A program made the position numbers and the translations under genes. The notes under the pieces are model-generated. The model was not told the origin of the DNA. It was given only the letters and a program-made list of their open reading frames with translations, and made no database searches. 64,000 nucleotides of DNA from Cellulophaga fucicola (GTDB lineage Bacteria > Bacteroidota > Bacteroidia > Flavobacteriales > Flavobacteriaceae), in NCBI RefSeq assembly GCF_900119145.1, contig NZ_FPIY01000003.1, positions 1-64,000 of the forward strand, given 5' to 3'. Shown here piece after piece: positions 29,180 to 37,229 of the stretch. Numbering within the stretch: position 1 is the stretch's first letter; every line of letters begins with the position of its first letter.

Positions 29180-29818
29180 ATGACTTTAAAAAAATCTGCC
29201 CTAATTGTAATACTAATTTTATTAGTAGACCAAATAAGTAAAATATATGTAAAAACAACTTTTACATATCAACAATCTGTTGAAGTATTTAGTTGGTTTA
29301 AAATACTATTTATAGAAAACGAAGGAGCTGCTTGGGGCGCCAAGTTAAGCGATATATTTCCTATAGCAGATAGCACAGGAAAATTAATACTTACAGTATT
29401 TAGATTGTTTGCTGTTGGTGGTATTGGCTATTGGTTGTTTGATACAATTAAAAAACAAGCTCCTAAAGTATTAATACTAGCGGTATCTCTAATATTTGCA
29501 GGTGCATTAGGTAACATTATAGATTCTGTTTTTTACGGTGTTCTTTTTGACGAAAGCTACGGTAAGGTTGCTACATTATTTTCTGATGACGCGTACAGCA
29601 GTCTTTTCCATGGTAAAGTAGTAGATATGTTATACTTCCCTATAGTACAAGATGCAGTTTGGCCTTCTTGGATACCAGTAATTGGCGGTAATACATTTAG
29701 CTTTTTTGAGCCTGTTTTTAATGTTGCAGACACAGCTATTAGCACTGGTGTTGGTATACTTTTAGTCTTTAATAAAAAGGCTTTTGGTTCTAAAAATGAT
29801 AAATCTGTTGAGGCGTAA
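29180..29818 (+). CDS. lspA: Lipoprotein signal peptidase (signal peptidase II)
   Basis: Cleaves prolipoprotein signal peptides at the lipobox; it would process the many lipoproteins in this window. An aspartyl protease with four membrane helices. The motifs are DQISK near residue 17, ENEGAAWG near 46, the catalytic Asp115 in GNIIDSVFYG, and the second Asp near 185 in FNVADTAIS. At 212 aa it is longer than the 160-170 aa of Proteobacteria because of loops between helices, as in other Bacteroidota. Its 3' end overlaps the convergent folate gene by 29 bp. Confidence 0.95.
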   Translation: MTLKKSALIVILILLVDQISKIYVKTTFTYQQSVEVFSWFKILFIENEGAAWGAKLSDIFPIADSTGKLILTVFRLFAVGGIGYWLFDTIKKQAPKVLILAVSLIFAGALGNIIDSVFYGVLFDESYGKVATLFSDDAYSSLFHGKVVDMLYFPIVQDAVWPSWIPVIGGNTFSFFEPVFNVADTAISTGVGILLVFNKKAFGSKNDKSVEA

Positions 29819-30350
29819 CACAGTAATCTAAAGGTACATCGCCTTTATAAACATCTGTAATTGCTTCCTCAGCTTCAAAAAAAGATAATCCTATTTTTAT
29901 TACATCAGCTTTACAGTCACTTAAAAACTGATCGTAAAAACCTTTGCCATACCCTATTCTATTTCCTTTTTTATCAAAAGCTAAAAGAGGAATAAAAACT
30001 ACATCAATTTTTAAAGGACTAATTTCTATACCATCTAAAGGTTCTGGCACATTGTATTTGTTTTTTTTAAGCACAGTACCATCTGTGAGCAAATAGTTTG
30101 TAAGCGTAGTATCTGCATTCATTTTAGGTAAAATAATATGTTTGTCTTTACCTTGTAAAATAGAAAGTATTGTACTGGTATCTATTTCTTTTTTCTCTTC
30201 AATCGTTAAAAAAATATGATAATAATTAAAATCCCAAATTGGCATTTTTAATAACTGATTTGCTATTTCTATGCTTTTATCTTCAGACTCGTCAATAGAT
30301 AAGTTTTTTCTTAACTCTATATACTTGGCTCTTAATTCTTTTTTAATCAT
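29790..30350 (-). CDS. 5-formyltetrahydrofolate cyclo-ligase
   Basis: Converts 5-formyl-THF to 5,10-methenyl-THF with ATP. The family marks are the N-terminal Lys/Arg-rich helix KKELRAKYIELRKNL and the signature NRIGYGKGFYDQFL near residue 130. Its 186 aa are normal. Its 3' end overlaps lspA, and its start codon lies inside the last codons of a 37-codon ORF, so its translation may be coupled to that ORF. Confidence 0.94.
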   Translation of the reverse strand: MIKKELRAKYIELRKNLSIDESEDKSIEIANQLLKMPIWDFNYYHIFLTIEEKKEIDTSTILSILQGKDKHIILPKMNADTTLTNYLLTDGTVLKKNKYNVPEPLDGIEISPLKIDVVFIPLLAFDKKGNRIGYGKGFYDQFLSDCKADVIKIGLSFFEAEEAITDVYKGDVPLDYCVTPQQIYHF

Positions 30351-30456
30351 TGGTATGTTTAGTGCTGTCCTTATTATCAGATGATATAGCTTCGTAAATT
30401 ACCAAAAAAATCATCATTATTAAATAAGCACCCATTGCCACAACGTATAACTCCAT
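30343..30456 (-). CDS. Small membrane ORF (37 aa) overlapping the folate ligase start
   Basis: A 37-codon ORF starting at ATG 30456. Its product has one hydrophobic stretch (LYVVAMGAYLIMMIFLVIY) followed by a short polar, charged tail (EAISSDNKDSTKHTND), the layout of a single-pass small membrane protein. It overlaps the folate ligase start by 8 nt (ATG inside its last codons), a usual sign of translational coupling. No homologue is known to me and no Shine-Dalgarno is clear, but Bacteroidota often lack one. The remaining 30457-30704 holds no gene I can support. Confidence 0.5.
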   Translation of the reverse strand: MELYVVAMGAYLIMMIFLVIYEAISSDNKDSTKHTND

Positions 30457-30704
30457 GCTTTTCAAAAGTTTAAGTCTACAATGTAAACAAAAATATTTTA
30501 TTATTATCGATTAAATGCATAGTTTTTGCGTTAAAAGGATTTTTAAGATGAAGAATACTACCTATGTACAGATATTCTTAACAATACAAAACGCTTGTAA
30601 ACATACATAAATTGATATCGTTAAATTTTAAAAAATCATAGTTAGATCTTTAAAAACATAGTATTTTCACTATATTAAACTAGAGAAGAGAATATTTTTA
30701 TTTT

Positions 30705-32495
30705 ATGTCGGAAACAATTTCCATAAAACTACAATTAAGCACATTACCCGCTAATCCGGGTGTATATCAATTCTACGATAAAGACGAAAAAATATTATAC
30801 GTAGGTAAAGCTAAAAATCTTAAAAAAAGAGTTAGCTCCTATTTTAATAAGAATCACGAGTACGGAAAAACTAAGGTTTTAGTAAAAAAAATAGTTTACA
30901 TAAAACACATTGTAGTAGATACTGAGTCTGACGCTTTACTACTAGAAAACAACCTAATAAAAAAATACCAACCTAGATACAATGTTTTATTAAAAGATGA
31001 TAAAACATACCCTTGGATTTGCATAAAAAACGAACGTTTTCCGCGTGTATTTTACACAAGAAACCTAATAAAAGATGGTTCTGAGTATTTTGGCCCGTAT
31101 ACAAATATGAAAACCGTACGAGTTTTACTAGACCTTATAAAAAGTGTTTACCCTTTGCGGACTTGCAATTACGACTTATCTGCGGATAAAATTAACGCAT
31201 ACAAATACAAGGTTTGCTTAGAATACCACTTGGGCAATTGCAAAGGCCCCTGCGAAGGTCACCAAAGCACAGAAGAATACCAGAGACAAATTGTAGAAAT
31301 TAAAGATATACTTAAAGGAAATTTTAAATCTTCTTTACATTATTTTAAAACACAAATGAAACAATTAGCCTCAGAAATGAGGTTTGAAGAAGCACAGGAT
31401 ATAAAAGAAAAAGTAGAGGTCTTAGAGAATTATCAGGTTAAAACAACCATTGTAAATCCTAAAATTAATAATGTAGATGTATTTTCTATTATTTCTGATG
31501 AAAGCTTTGCATACATAAACTTTTTGCAATTATCGCATGGCGCAATAATAAGGTCGCACACACTTGAGTTAAAGAAAAAATTAAATGAGTCTGATGAAGA
31601 ATTACTTCAATTAGGCATTATAGAAATAAGACAACGTTTTAAATCTCATTCTAGAGAAATATATTTACCATTCCCAGTAATAGTAGACAAAGATTTAAAA
31701 GTCACTATACCTAAGTTAGGTGATAAAAAAAGAATATTAGAGCTATCTGAAAGAAATGCCAAGTATTTTAGAATGGAGCGTTTTAAGCAAATAAAAGTTA
31801 CCGACCCAGACAGACACACCAATCGTATTATGGCGCAAATGAAAACAGATTTGCGTTTATCTCAAGAACCAAGACATATAGAATGTTTTGACAATTCTAA
31901 CATACAAGGCACAAACCCTGTTGCAGCTTGTGTCGTTTTTAAAAATGGCAAACCTGCAAAAAAAGAGTATCGCCATTTTAATATAAAAACGGTTGTTGGC
32001 CCAGATGATTTTGCTTCTATGGAAGAGGTTGTTTTTAGGCGCTACAAAAGACTACTAGAAGAAGAGCAACCATTACCGCAACTTATTATTATAGATGGCG
32101 GTAAAGGACAATTATCATCTGCTCTTAAAAGCTTAGATCTTTTAGGACTTAGGGGCAAAATAGCGATAATAGGTATTGCCAAAAGATTAGAAGAAATTTA
32201 TTTCCCAGGCGACTCAATTCCGTTATATTTAGATAAAAAATCTGAAAGCTTAAAAATAATTCAGCAATTACGAAATGAAGCCCACAGATTTGGAATTACT
32301 TTTCATAGAACAAAAAGAAGCAATGCCGCTATAGACTCTGAACTAGAAAGTATAGATGGTGTGGGAGAAAAAACCGCTACAGACCTTTTAAAAACATTTA
32401 AGTCTGTAAAAAGAATAAAAGAAGCTAGCATAGAAAAATTAGCTGAAGTAGTTGGCGTATCTAAAGCAAAAAAAATATATAACACCTTTCATTAA
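30705..32495 (+). CDS. uvrC: Excinuclease ABC subunit C
   Basis: Makes both incisions in nucleotide excision repair with UvrAB. Domains: GIY-YIG nuclease at 15-95 (NPGVYQFYDKDEKILYVGKAKNLKKRV), a cysteine cluster near 155-175, the UVR domain around 205-240 (FEEAQDIKEKVEVL), the RNase H-like C-terminal nuclease (ECFDNSNIQGTNPVAA and IIIDGGKGQLSSA), and a tandem helix-hairpin-helix at the end (IDGVGEKTATDLL). It is 596 aa. The patatin gene follows after 5 nt. Confidence 0.96.
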   Translation: MSETISIKLQLSTLPANPGVYQFYDKDEKILYVGKAKNLKKRVSSYFNKNHEYGKTKVLVKKIVYIKHIVVDTESDALLLENNLIKKYQPRYNVLLKDDKTYPWICIKNERFPRVFYTRNLIKDGSEYFGPYTNMKTVRVLLDLIKSVYPLRTCNYDLSADKINAYKYKVCLEYHLGNCKGPCEGHQSTEEYQRQIVEIKDILKGNFKSSLHYFKTQMKQLASEMRFEEAQDIKEKVEVLENYQVKTTIVNPKINNVDVFSIISDESFAYINFLQLSHGAIIRSHTLELKKKLNESDEELLQLGIIEIRQRFKSHSREIYLPFPVIVDKDLKVTIPKLGDKKRILELSERNAKYFRMERFKQIKVTDPDRHTNRIMAQMKTDLRLSQEPRHIECFDNSNIQGTNPVAACVVFKNGKPAKKEYRHFNIKTVVGPDDFASMEEVVFRRYKRLLEEEQPLPQLIIIDGGKGQLSSALKSLDLLGLRGKIAIIGIAKRLEEIYFPGDSIPLYLDKKSESLKIIQQLRNEAHRFGITFHRTKRSNAAIDSELESIDGVGEKTATDLLKTFKSVKRIKEASIEKLAEVVGVSKAKKIYNTFH

Positions 32496-32500
32496 AAAAA

Positions 32501-34774
32501 ATGAAGAACGCAATAACCTTACTTATACTTCTTATTTGCGCAACTAACTTTGCACAAAACACAGTCCCAAATGACAGCATTAAGGTTGGTCTTGTACTTA
32601 GTGGCGGTGGCGCAAAAGGGCTTGCGCACATTGGCGCACTTAAAGTAATAGAAGAAGCTGGTGTTAAAATAGATTATATTGGAGGCACAAGTATGGGCGC
32701 CATAATTGGCGCTTTATATGCATCTGGCTATTCTGCTAACGAATTAGATTCTATATTTAGAAGCATAGATGTTGCCAAACTAATACAAGACAACTTACCA
32801 CGAGGAGCAAAAACTTTTTATGACAAAGAAGATGCAGAACGCTACGCTCTTAGTTTGCCGTTTAACAACTTTAAAATTTCATTTCCTTCTGCTATATCTA
32901 GCGGCCAGAATATTTACAATCTTCTAGTTAAACTATTATACCATGTCAAGGACACAGATGATTTTAACAAACTACCTATTCCATTTTTTTGCATTGCTAC
33001 TGATGTAGAAACTGGACAAGAAATTTTACTTAATAGCGGATATTTACCAGAAGCTATTATGGCAAGTGGCACATTCCCTTCTTTATTTGAACCTGCCGAA
33101 ATAGGTCATAAAATATTAATAGACGGTGGTGTAGTAAACAATTACCCAATAAATAAGCTTAAAAAACTAGGAGCAACAATTGTTATTGGTGTAGATGTGC
33201 AAGACGGATTAGCAAACCGAGATAAGCTAAGCTCGGGAACCGAAGTATTGTTACAAATTAACAATTACAGAACGGTTAGTGATATGAAAAAGAAAGCAAA
33301 AGAAACCGATGTTCTTATAAAACCAGATATAGAAAAATACTCAGTAATAGATTTTGCTTTTGGTAAAGAAATTATAAAAACTGGAGAAGAAGCTGCAAAA
33401 ATTAAATTTACTGAATTAACAGATATTGCAAAGCAACAGACTGTAAAAATAGAAACACGGAAACAAATAGAAGCAAATGATTCTATTATTATAAACAAAT
33501 TGTCTATTTCCGGTAATGAAGATTATACTAGAGCATACATTAAAGGTAAGCTAAGACTAGATATTGATAAAAAAATATCTTTCTCTAAATTACAGCAAGG
33601 CATTAACAACTTAGCAGCAACTAATAACTTTAAAACAATAAGGTATAAGTTGCTAAATAAAGAATCGCTTGACTCTGAAGAAAATGAAGTTGTATTAGCT
33701 TTAAACTTAAAAGAAAACAAAAATAAAATGTTTATTAAAATGGGAGCCCATTATGATGACATTTACAAGAGTGCCGCCATTATAAACCTAACTAAGAAAA
33801 ATATTTTTCTACAAGATGACGTTGGCTCTTTTGACCTTATTTTAGGTGATAATATTAGATACAAAATGCAATATTATATAGACAAAGGTTTTTATTGGAG
33901 TTTTGGACTAAACTCTAGCTATAACGACTTTAATCATGAAATTGACTATGATATTATACAATCTAATTTTGTTGTTCCCATTACAGGCATAAGCAATATT
34001 AATATAGACGTTACAAACTTTACAAACCAAGCTTATATACAAACGGTATGGAATGAGGAGTTTGCTTTTAGCTTAGGCGCAGAACATAGGTTTGTAAAAT
34101 ACACAACGCGCACACTAGAAAAAGAAAACACTACTGGCAGTACAAATGGAGCAAACTCTAATTTTAGAACTATTTTTGAAAAAAGCAACTACTTTAGCAC
34201 ATACTCTCAACTAAAGTTAGATACATACAACGATAAATATTTCCCTAGTAAAGGTTTGTTTTTTAGTGGTGACTTTCACTTTTATATGTTTTCTTCTGAT
34301 TACAATAATAACTTTAAAGAATTTTCAATAGCGCAAGCCACAATGGGAGCTGCAATACCATTAGCAAAAAACTTATCTTTAAATATAGAAACTGGTGGCG
34401 GGTTTAAATTAGGAAACTCAACCGTTACATCTTTAGATTTTATCTTAGGAGGCTATGGCAACAACATCGGAAACAACTTTGTTTCATTTCTTGGGTACGA
34501 TTTTTTAAGTTTACCAGGGAATAGCTATATAAAGGGCTACACAAGATTAGATTATGAATTTAGTCCAAAAAACCACTTATTAGTAGCTGCTAATTTTGCT
34601 AATGTAGATGATGATATTTACAGAAAAGCAGAGTGGTTTCAGCTGCCAGAATATACAGGATACGGCTTAGGCTATGGTTTTGAATCTTTTTTAGGTCCAG
34701 TACAAGCTATTTACTCTTGGTCCCCTGAACAAAGCAAAGGAAATATGTTCTTTAGTGTTGGTTATTGGTTTTAA
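32501..34774 (+). CDS. Patatin-like phospholipase with POTRA and outer-membrane barrel (type Vd-like)
   Basis: A 757-aa secreted protein with signal peptide ending NFAQ. The patatin domain (about 28-310) has the oxyanion loop SGGGAKG at 34-40, the nucleophile in GGTSMG with Ser64, and the Asp of the dyad in IDGGVVNNYP near residue 208. A POTRA-like region follows (INKLSISGNEDYTRAYI, near 328), then a BamA/Omp85-type barrel ending YSWSPEQSKGNMFFSVGYWF. This is the patatin-POTRA-barrel layout of PlpD-type autotransporters: the lipase may be displayed at the surface or stay in the periplasm. It is in an operon with uvrC. Confidence 0.9.
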   Translation: MKNAITLLILLICATNFAQNTVPNDSIKVGLVLSGGGAKGLAHIGALKVIEEAGVKIDYIGGTSMGAIIGALYASGYSANELDSIFRSIDVAKLIQDNLPRGAKTFYDKEDAERYALSLPFNNFKISFPSAISSGQNIYNLLVKLLYHVKDTDDFNKLPIPFFCIATDVETGQEILLNSGYLPEAIMASGTFPSLFEPAEIGHKILIDGGVVNNYPINKLKKLGATIVIGVDVQDGLANRDKLSSGTEVLLQINNYRTVSDMKKKAKETDVLIKPDIEKYSVIDFAFGKEIIKTGEEAAKIKFTELTDIAKQQTVKIETRKQIEANDSIIINKLSISGNEDYTRAYIKGKLRLDIDKKISFSKLQQGINNLAATNNFKTIRYKLLNKESLDSEENEVVLALNLKENKNKMFIKMGAHYDDIYKSAAIINLTKKNIFLQDDVGSFDLILGDNIRYKMQYYIDKGFYWSFGLNSSYNDFNHEIDYDIIQSNFVVPITGISNINIDVTNFTNQAYIQTVWNEEFAFSLGAEHRFVKYTTRTLEKENTTGSTNGANSNFRTIFEKSNYFSTYSQLKLDTYNDKYFPSKGLFFSGDFHFYMFSSDYNNNFKEFSIAQATMGAAIPLAKNLSLNIETGGGFKLGNSTVTSLDFILGGYGNNIGNNFVSFLGYDFLSLPGNSYIKGYTRLDYEFSPKNHLLVAANFANVDDDIYRKAEWFQLPEYTGYGLGYGFESFLGPVQAIYSWSPEQSKGNMFFSVGYWF

Positions 34775-34849
34775 TTTATACAATTAACAACTGCACAATC
34801 TAACATTCACCTATTTTTTTTACGATATTTGTAAATACAAAAAAATTTT

Positions 34850-34900
34850 ATGTTACTATTTAGAATTGATATTACCGCCCACTTAAGGGCAATGTGGTGA
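34850..34900 (+). CDS. Candidate 16-aa leader peptide upstream of hppD
   Basis: An ATG (34850) opens a 16-codon frame, MLLFRIDITAHLRAMW, ending TGA at 34898-34900. It lies 87 nt before hppD and is followed after 22 nt by a hairpin with a T run. The arrangement resembles a regulatory leader ORF of an amino-acid-responsive attenuator. The penultimate Met-Trp and terminal stop recall stop-proximal stalling peptides such as TnaC. A chance ORF this short cannot be excluded; the hairpin and its position are what raise confidence. Confidence 0.4.
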   Translation: MLLFRIDITAHLRAMW

Positions 34901-34922
34901 GACAAATGTTTCAGGCCAGCAC

Positions 34923-34950
34923 CTTGTTTTCAGTAAAAACAAGAATTTTT
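34923..34950 (+). terminator. Terminator-like hairpin in the hppD leader
   Basis: CTTGTTTT (34923-34930) pairs with AAAACAAG (34936-34943) around a 5-nt loop, followed by AATTTTT. With only two G-C pairs, this is weak alone. An alternative helix GGTG/CACC (34896-34899 with 34920-34923) could form upstream, sharing one base. It lies within the hppD leader. Confidence 0.4.
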
Positions 34951-34987
34951 AGAATATCAAAATATATAAATCTTAAAACACAAAATT

Positions 34988-36130
34988 ATGTCAACACTAG
35001 ACAATACATCACTTAAATTACCAAAAGAAAACTTAGAAGCAGAAGACTTTTTACCATTACTTGGCACAGATTACGTAGAACTATATGTAGGTAACGCAAA
35101 ACAAGCAGCTCACTATTACATGTCTGCTTGGGGTTTTCAACCATTAGCTTATGCTGGTTTAGAGACAGGCTTAAAAGACCGTGTTTCTTATGTTATACAA
35201 CAAGGCAAAATTAGATTAATACTTACATCGCCTTTAAATTCTGGCGGAGACATAAACAAACACATAGATGCTCACGGAGATGGTGTTAAAGCCATTGCTC
35301 TATGGGTAGACGACGCTACTAAAAGTTATAAAGAAACTACTAGCAGAGGCGCCCAAAGTTATTTTGAACCAAGAAAAGAAAAAGATGCAAACGGAGAAGT
35401 TGTTTTCTCAGGAATACATACTTACGGAGAAACAGTCCACGTTTTTGTAGAAAGAAGCAATTACAAGGGTGTGTTTTTGCCAGGTTACAAAGCCTGGAAC
35501 CCACATTACAAACCAACAGACGTAGGTTTAAAGTTTATTGACCATATTGTAGGTAACGTAGGCTGGAACGAGATGAATAAATGGTGTGAGTTCTACGCAA
35601 AAGTTATGGGCTTTGCTCAATTAGTTTCTTTTGATGATAAAGATATCTCTACAGAGTACACTGCTCTTATGAGTAAAGTAATGAGCAACGGTAATGGGCG
35701 TATTAAATTCCCTATTAATGAACCTGCAGAAGGAAGAAAAAAATCTCAAATTGAAGAATACATAGATTTTTACAATGGTTCTGGTGTACAACATATGGCA
35801 TTAGCAACAGACAACATTATAGAAACAGTTACAGCATTAAGAGATCGTGGCATAGAATTTTTAACTGTTCCCAGCTCTTATTACGAAGATGTTTTAGATA
35901 GAGTTGGAGAAATTGATGAAGATCTAGCCCCTTTAAAAGAACTAGGTATTTTAATAGATAAAGATGAAGAAGGTTACCTATTACAAATATTTACTAAGCC
36001 AATTTTAGACAGGCCAACAATGTTTATAGAAATTATACAGAGAAAAGGCGCTAAATCTTTTGGTAAAGGTAATTTTAAAGCACTTTTTGAAGCTATAGAA
36101 AGAGAACAAGAATCTAGAGGAACGTTATAA
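34988..36130 (+). CDS. hppD: 4-hydroxyphenylpyruvate dioxygenase
   Basis: Converts 4-hydroxyphenylpyruvate to homogentisate in tyrosine catabolism; a cytoplasmic non-haem Fe(II) enzyme of the vicinal-oxygen-chelate fold, 380 aa. The three iron ligands are visible: His near residue 185 (KFIDHIVGNV), His near 267 (VQHMALATDN) and Glu near 348 (MFIEIIQRKG). The C-terminal GKGNFKALFEAIEREQE distinguishes HPPD from hydroxymandelate synthase. Homogentisate 1,2-dioxygenase is not in the window. The leader has features of an attenuator. Confidence 0.96.
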   Translation: MSTLDNTSLKLPKENLEAEDFLPLLGTDYVELYVGNAKQAAHYYMSAWGFQPLAYAGLETGLKDRVSYVIQQGKIRLILTSPLNSGGDINKHIDAHGDGVKAIALWVDDATKSYKETTSRGAQSYFEPRKEKDANGEVVFSGIHTYGETVHVFVERSNYKGVFLPGYKAWNPHYKPTDVGLKFIDHIVGNVGWNEMNKWCEFYAKVMGFAQLVSFDDKDISTEYTALMSKVMSNGNGRIKFPINEPAEGRKKSQIEEYIDFYNGSGVQHMALATDNIIETVTALRDRGIEFLTVPSSYYEDVLDRVGEIDEDLAPLKELGILIDKDEEGYLLQIFTKPILDRPTMFIEIIQRKGAKSFGKGNFKALFEAIEREQESRGTL

Positions 36131-36239
36131 AAACCTCAGATTATTAGGAATGCTTTAATTTTTGCATTTAAAAGCTAAAGTAGTGTTAACACTTTAGTTA
36201 AAGTAAGTTAAAACCAATTACAACTTTGAAAGAATGTAG

Positions 36240-36247
36240 TACTTTTG
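36240..36247 (+). promoter_or_regulatory. -7 element of the candidate small RNA
   Basis: TACTTTTG matches TAnnTTTG. A TTG lies upstream at 36226-36228, but only 11 nt away, below the usual 17-23 nt. Transcription would start near 36252, just before the first hairpin. Confidence 0.4.
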
Positions 36248-36251
36248 ACGG

Positions 36252-36356
36252 CATAAGGGGTGGTTCCCTTATTAACTTTAAGTATTGGTTTTTCATAATT
36301 TAAAGTTTGGTTGGTTATTTAGGAAAAGCCTAGTTTTAAGACTAGGCTTTTTTTTT
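36252..36356 (+). ncRNA. Candidate small RNA between hppD and the DUF3108 gene
   Basis: About 105 nt with no ORF, starting 5 nt after a -7 element. Three helices can be drawn: ATAAGGG/CCCTTAT (36253-36259 with 36266-36272), AACTTTAA/TTAAAGTT (36274-36281 with 36300-36307, extendable by one G-U and one A-U pair), and a strong final stem of an intrinsic terminator. hppD's own transcript would need to run 200 nt to use that terminator. I do not recognise a known RNA family. It could act in trans; targets are unknown. Confidence 0.5.
36325..36356 (+). terminator. Strong intrinsic terminator
   Basis: AAAGCCTAG (36325-36333) pairs with CTAGGCTTT (36342-36350), 8-nt loop, followed by six more T. 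It ends the candidate small RNA or the hppD transcript. Confidence 0.92.
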
Positions 36357-36443
36357 GCGCAATACTTTGGAACAAAAGTTGTTTAAATAATTGTAAAGAC
36401 ATTAAATTGTAGTTTCAATTTTAGTAATTTTACAACTATCGAT

Positions 36444-37223
36444 ATGAAAAAAGTATATATAATAATTCTGCTATTTACCGCCTTATCTGTAAACGCACAA
36501 AACAAACATAGTGCATTTAAAGCCGGTGAGTGGTTGCGCTTTAGAATTCATTACGGAATCTTTAACGCCAGCTACGCAACTCTACAAGTTAAAAACGATA
36601 AAGTCAACAACAAATCTGTTTACCATGTAATAGGCAAAGGAAGAACTACTGGTTTAGCTAGAGTTTTTTTTAAGGTAGATGATGTTTACGAAAGTTATTT
36701 TGACAAAGACAATGGTAAACCTTACAAATTTGTTAGACAGGTTAGCGAAGGAAGCTACACCTTAAATCTAGATGTAGAATTTGACCACAAAAACAAAAAA
36801 GCTGTTTTAAACGATCATAAGAAAAACAGAAAATTAGATTTTAAGATAGAAGACAATATACAGGATTTAATCTCTGCATTTTATTACGTAAGAAACAATT
36901 ACGATGCAGATCAATTAGTAAAGGGAGAAACCATTACTCTTAATCTTTTATATGATGATGATGGCATTTTTAAATTTAAACTTAAGTATTTAGGAAAAGA
37001 AACTTTAAAAACTAAATACGGTAAAGTAGAATGTCATAAATTTAGACCCTACGTAGAGTCTGGACGTGTTTTTAAAGAACAAGAAAGTTTATCTCTTTGG
37101 GTTTCTAATGACGAAAATAAAATTCCGATTAGAATAAAAGCAGATTTAGCTGTTGGCTCTATAAAAGCAGACCTAGATGGTTATGCAGGTTTAAAGCATC
37201 AGTTTAAAATAATAATGGATTAA
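36444..37223 (+). CDS. DUF3108 family exported protein
   Basis: A 259-aa protein with a signal peptide ending VNAQ and the DUF3108 pattern: GEWLRFRIHYGIFNASYATLQV near the start, GLARVFFKVDDVYESYFD, then DLISAFYYVRNN and a late LWVSNDENKIPIRIKADLAVGSI. DUF3108 proteins are predicted beta-rich envelope proteins related to LolA-like folds; function unknown. It ends 6 nt before the tryptophan dioxygenase gene and is probably co-transcribed with it. Confidence 0.85.
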   Translation: MKKVYIIILLFTALSVNAQNKHSAFKAGEWLRFRIHYGIFNASYATLQVKNDKVNNKSVYHVIGKGRTTGLARVFFKVDDVYESYFDKDNGKPYKFVRQVSEGSYTLNLDVEFDHKNKKAVLNDHKKNRKLDFKIEDNIQDLISAFYYVRNNYDADQLVKGETITLNLLYDDDGIFKFKLKYLGKETLKTKYGKVECHKFRPYVESGRVFKEQESLSLWVSNDENKIPIRIKADLAVGSIKADLDGYAGLKHQFKIIMD

Positions 37224-37229
37224 CACTTA

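Noticed and set aside
30548-30610. 20-codon plus-strand ORF before uvrC
   Set aside because: Too short, no hydrophobic or other pattern, no hairpin or promoter tied to it.
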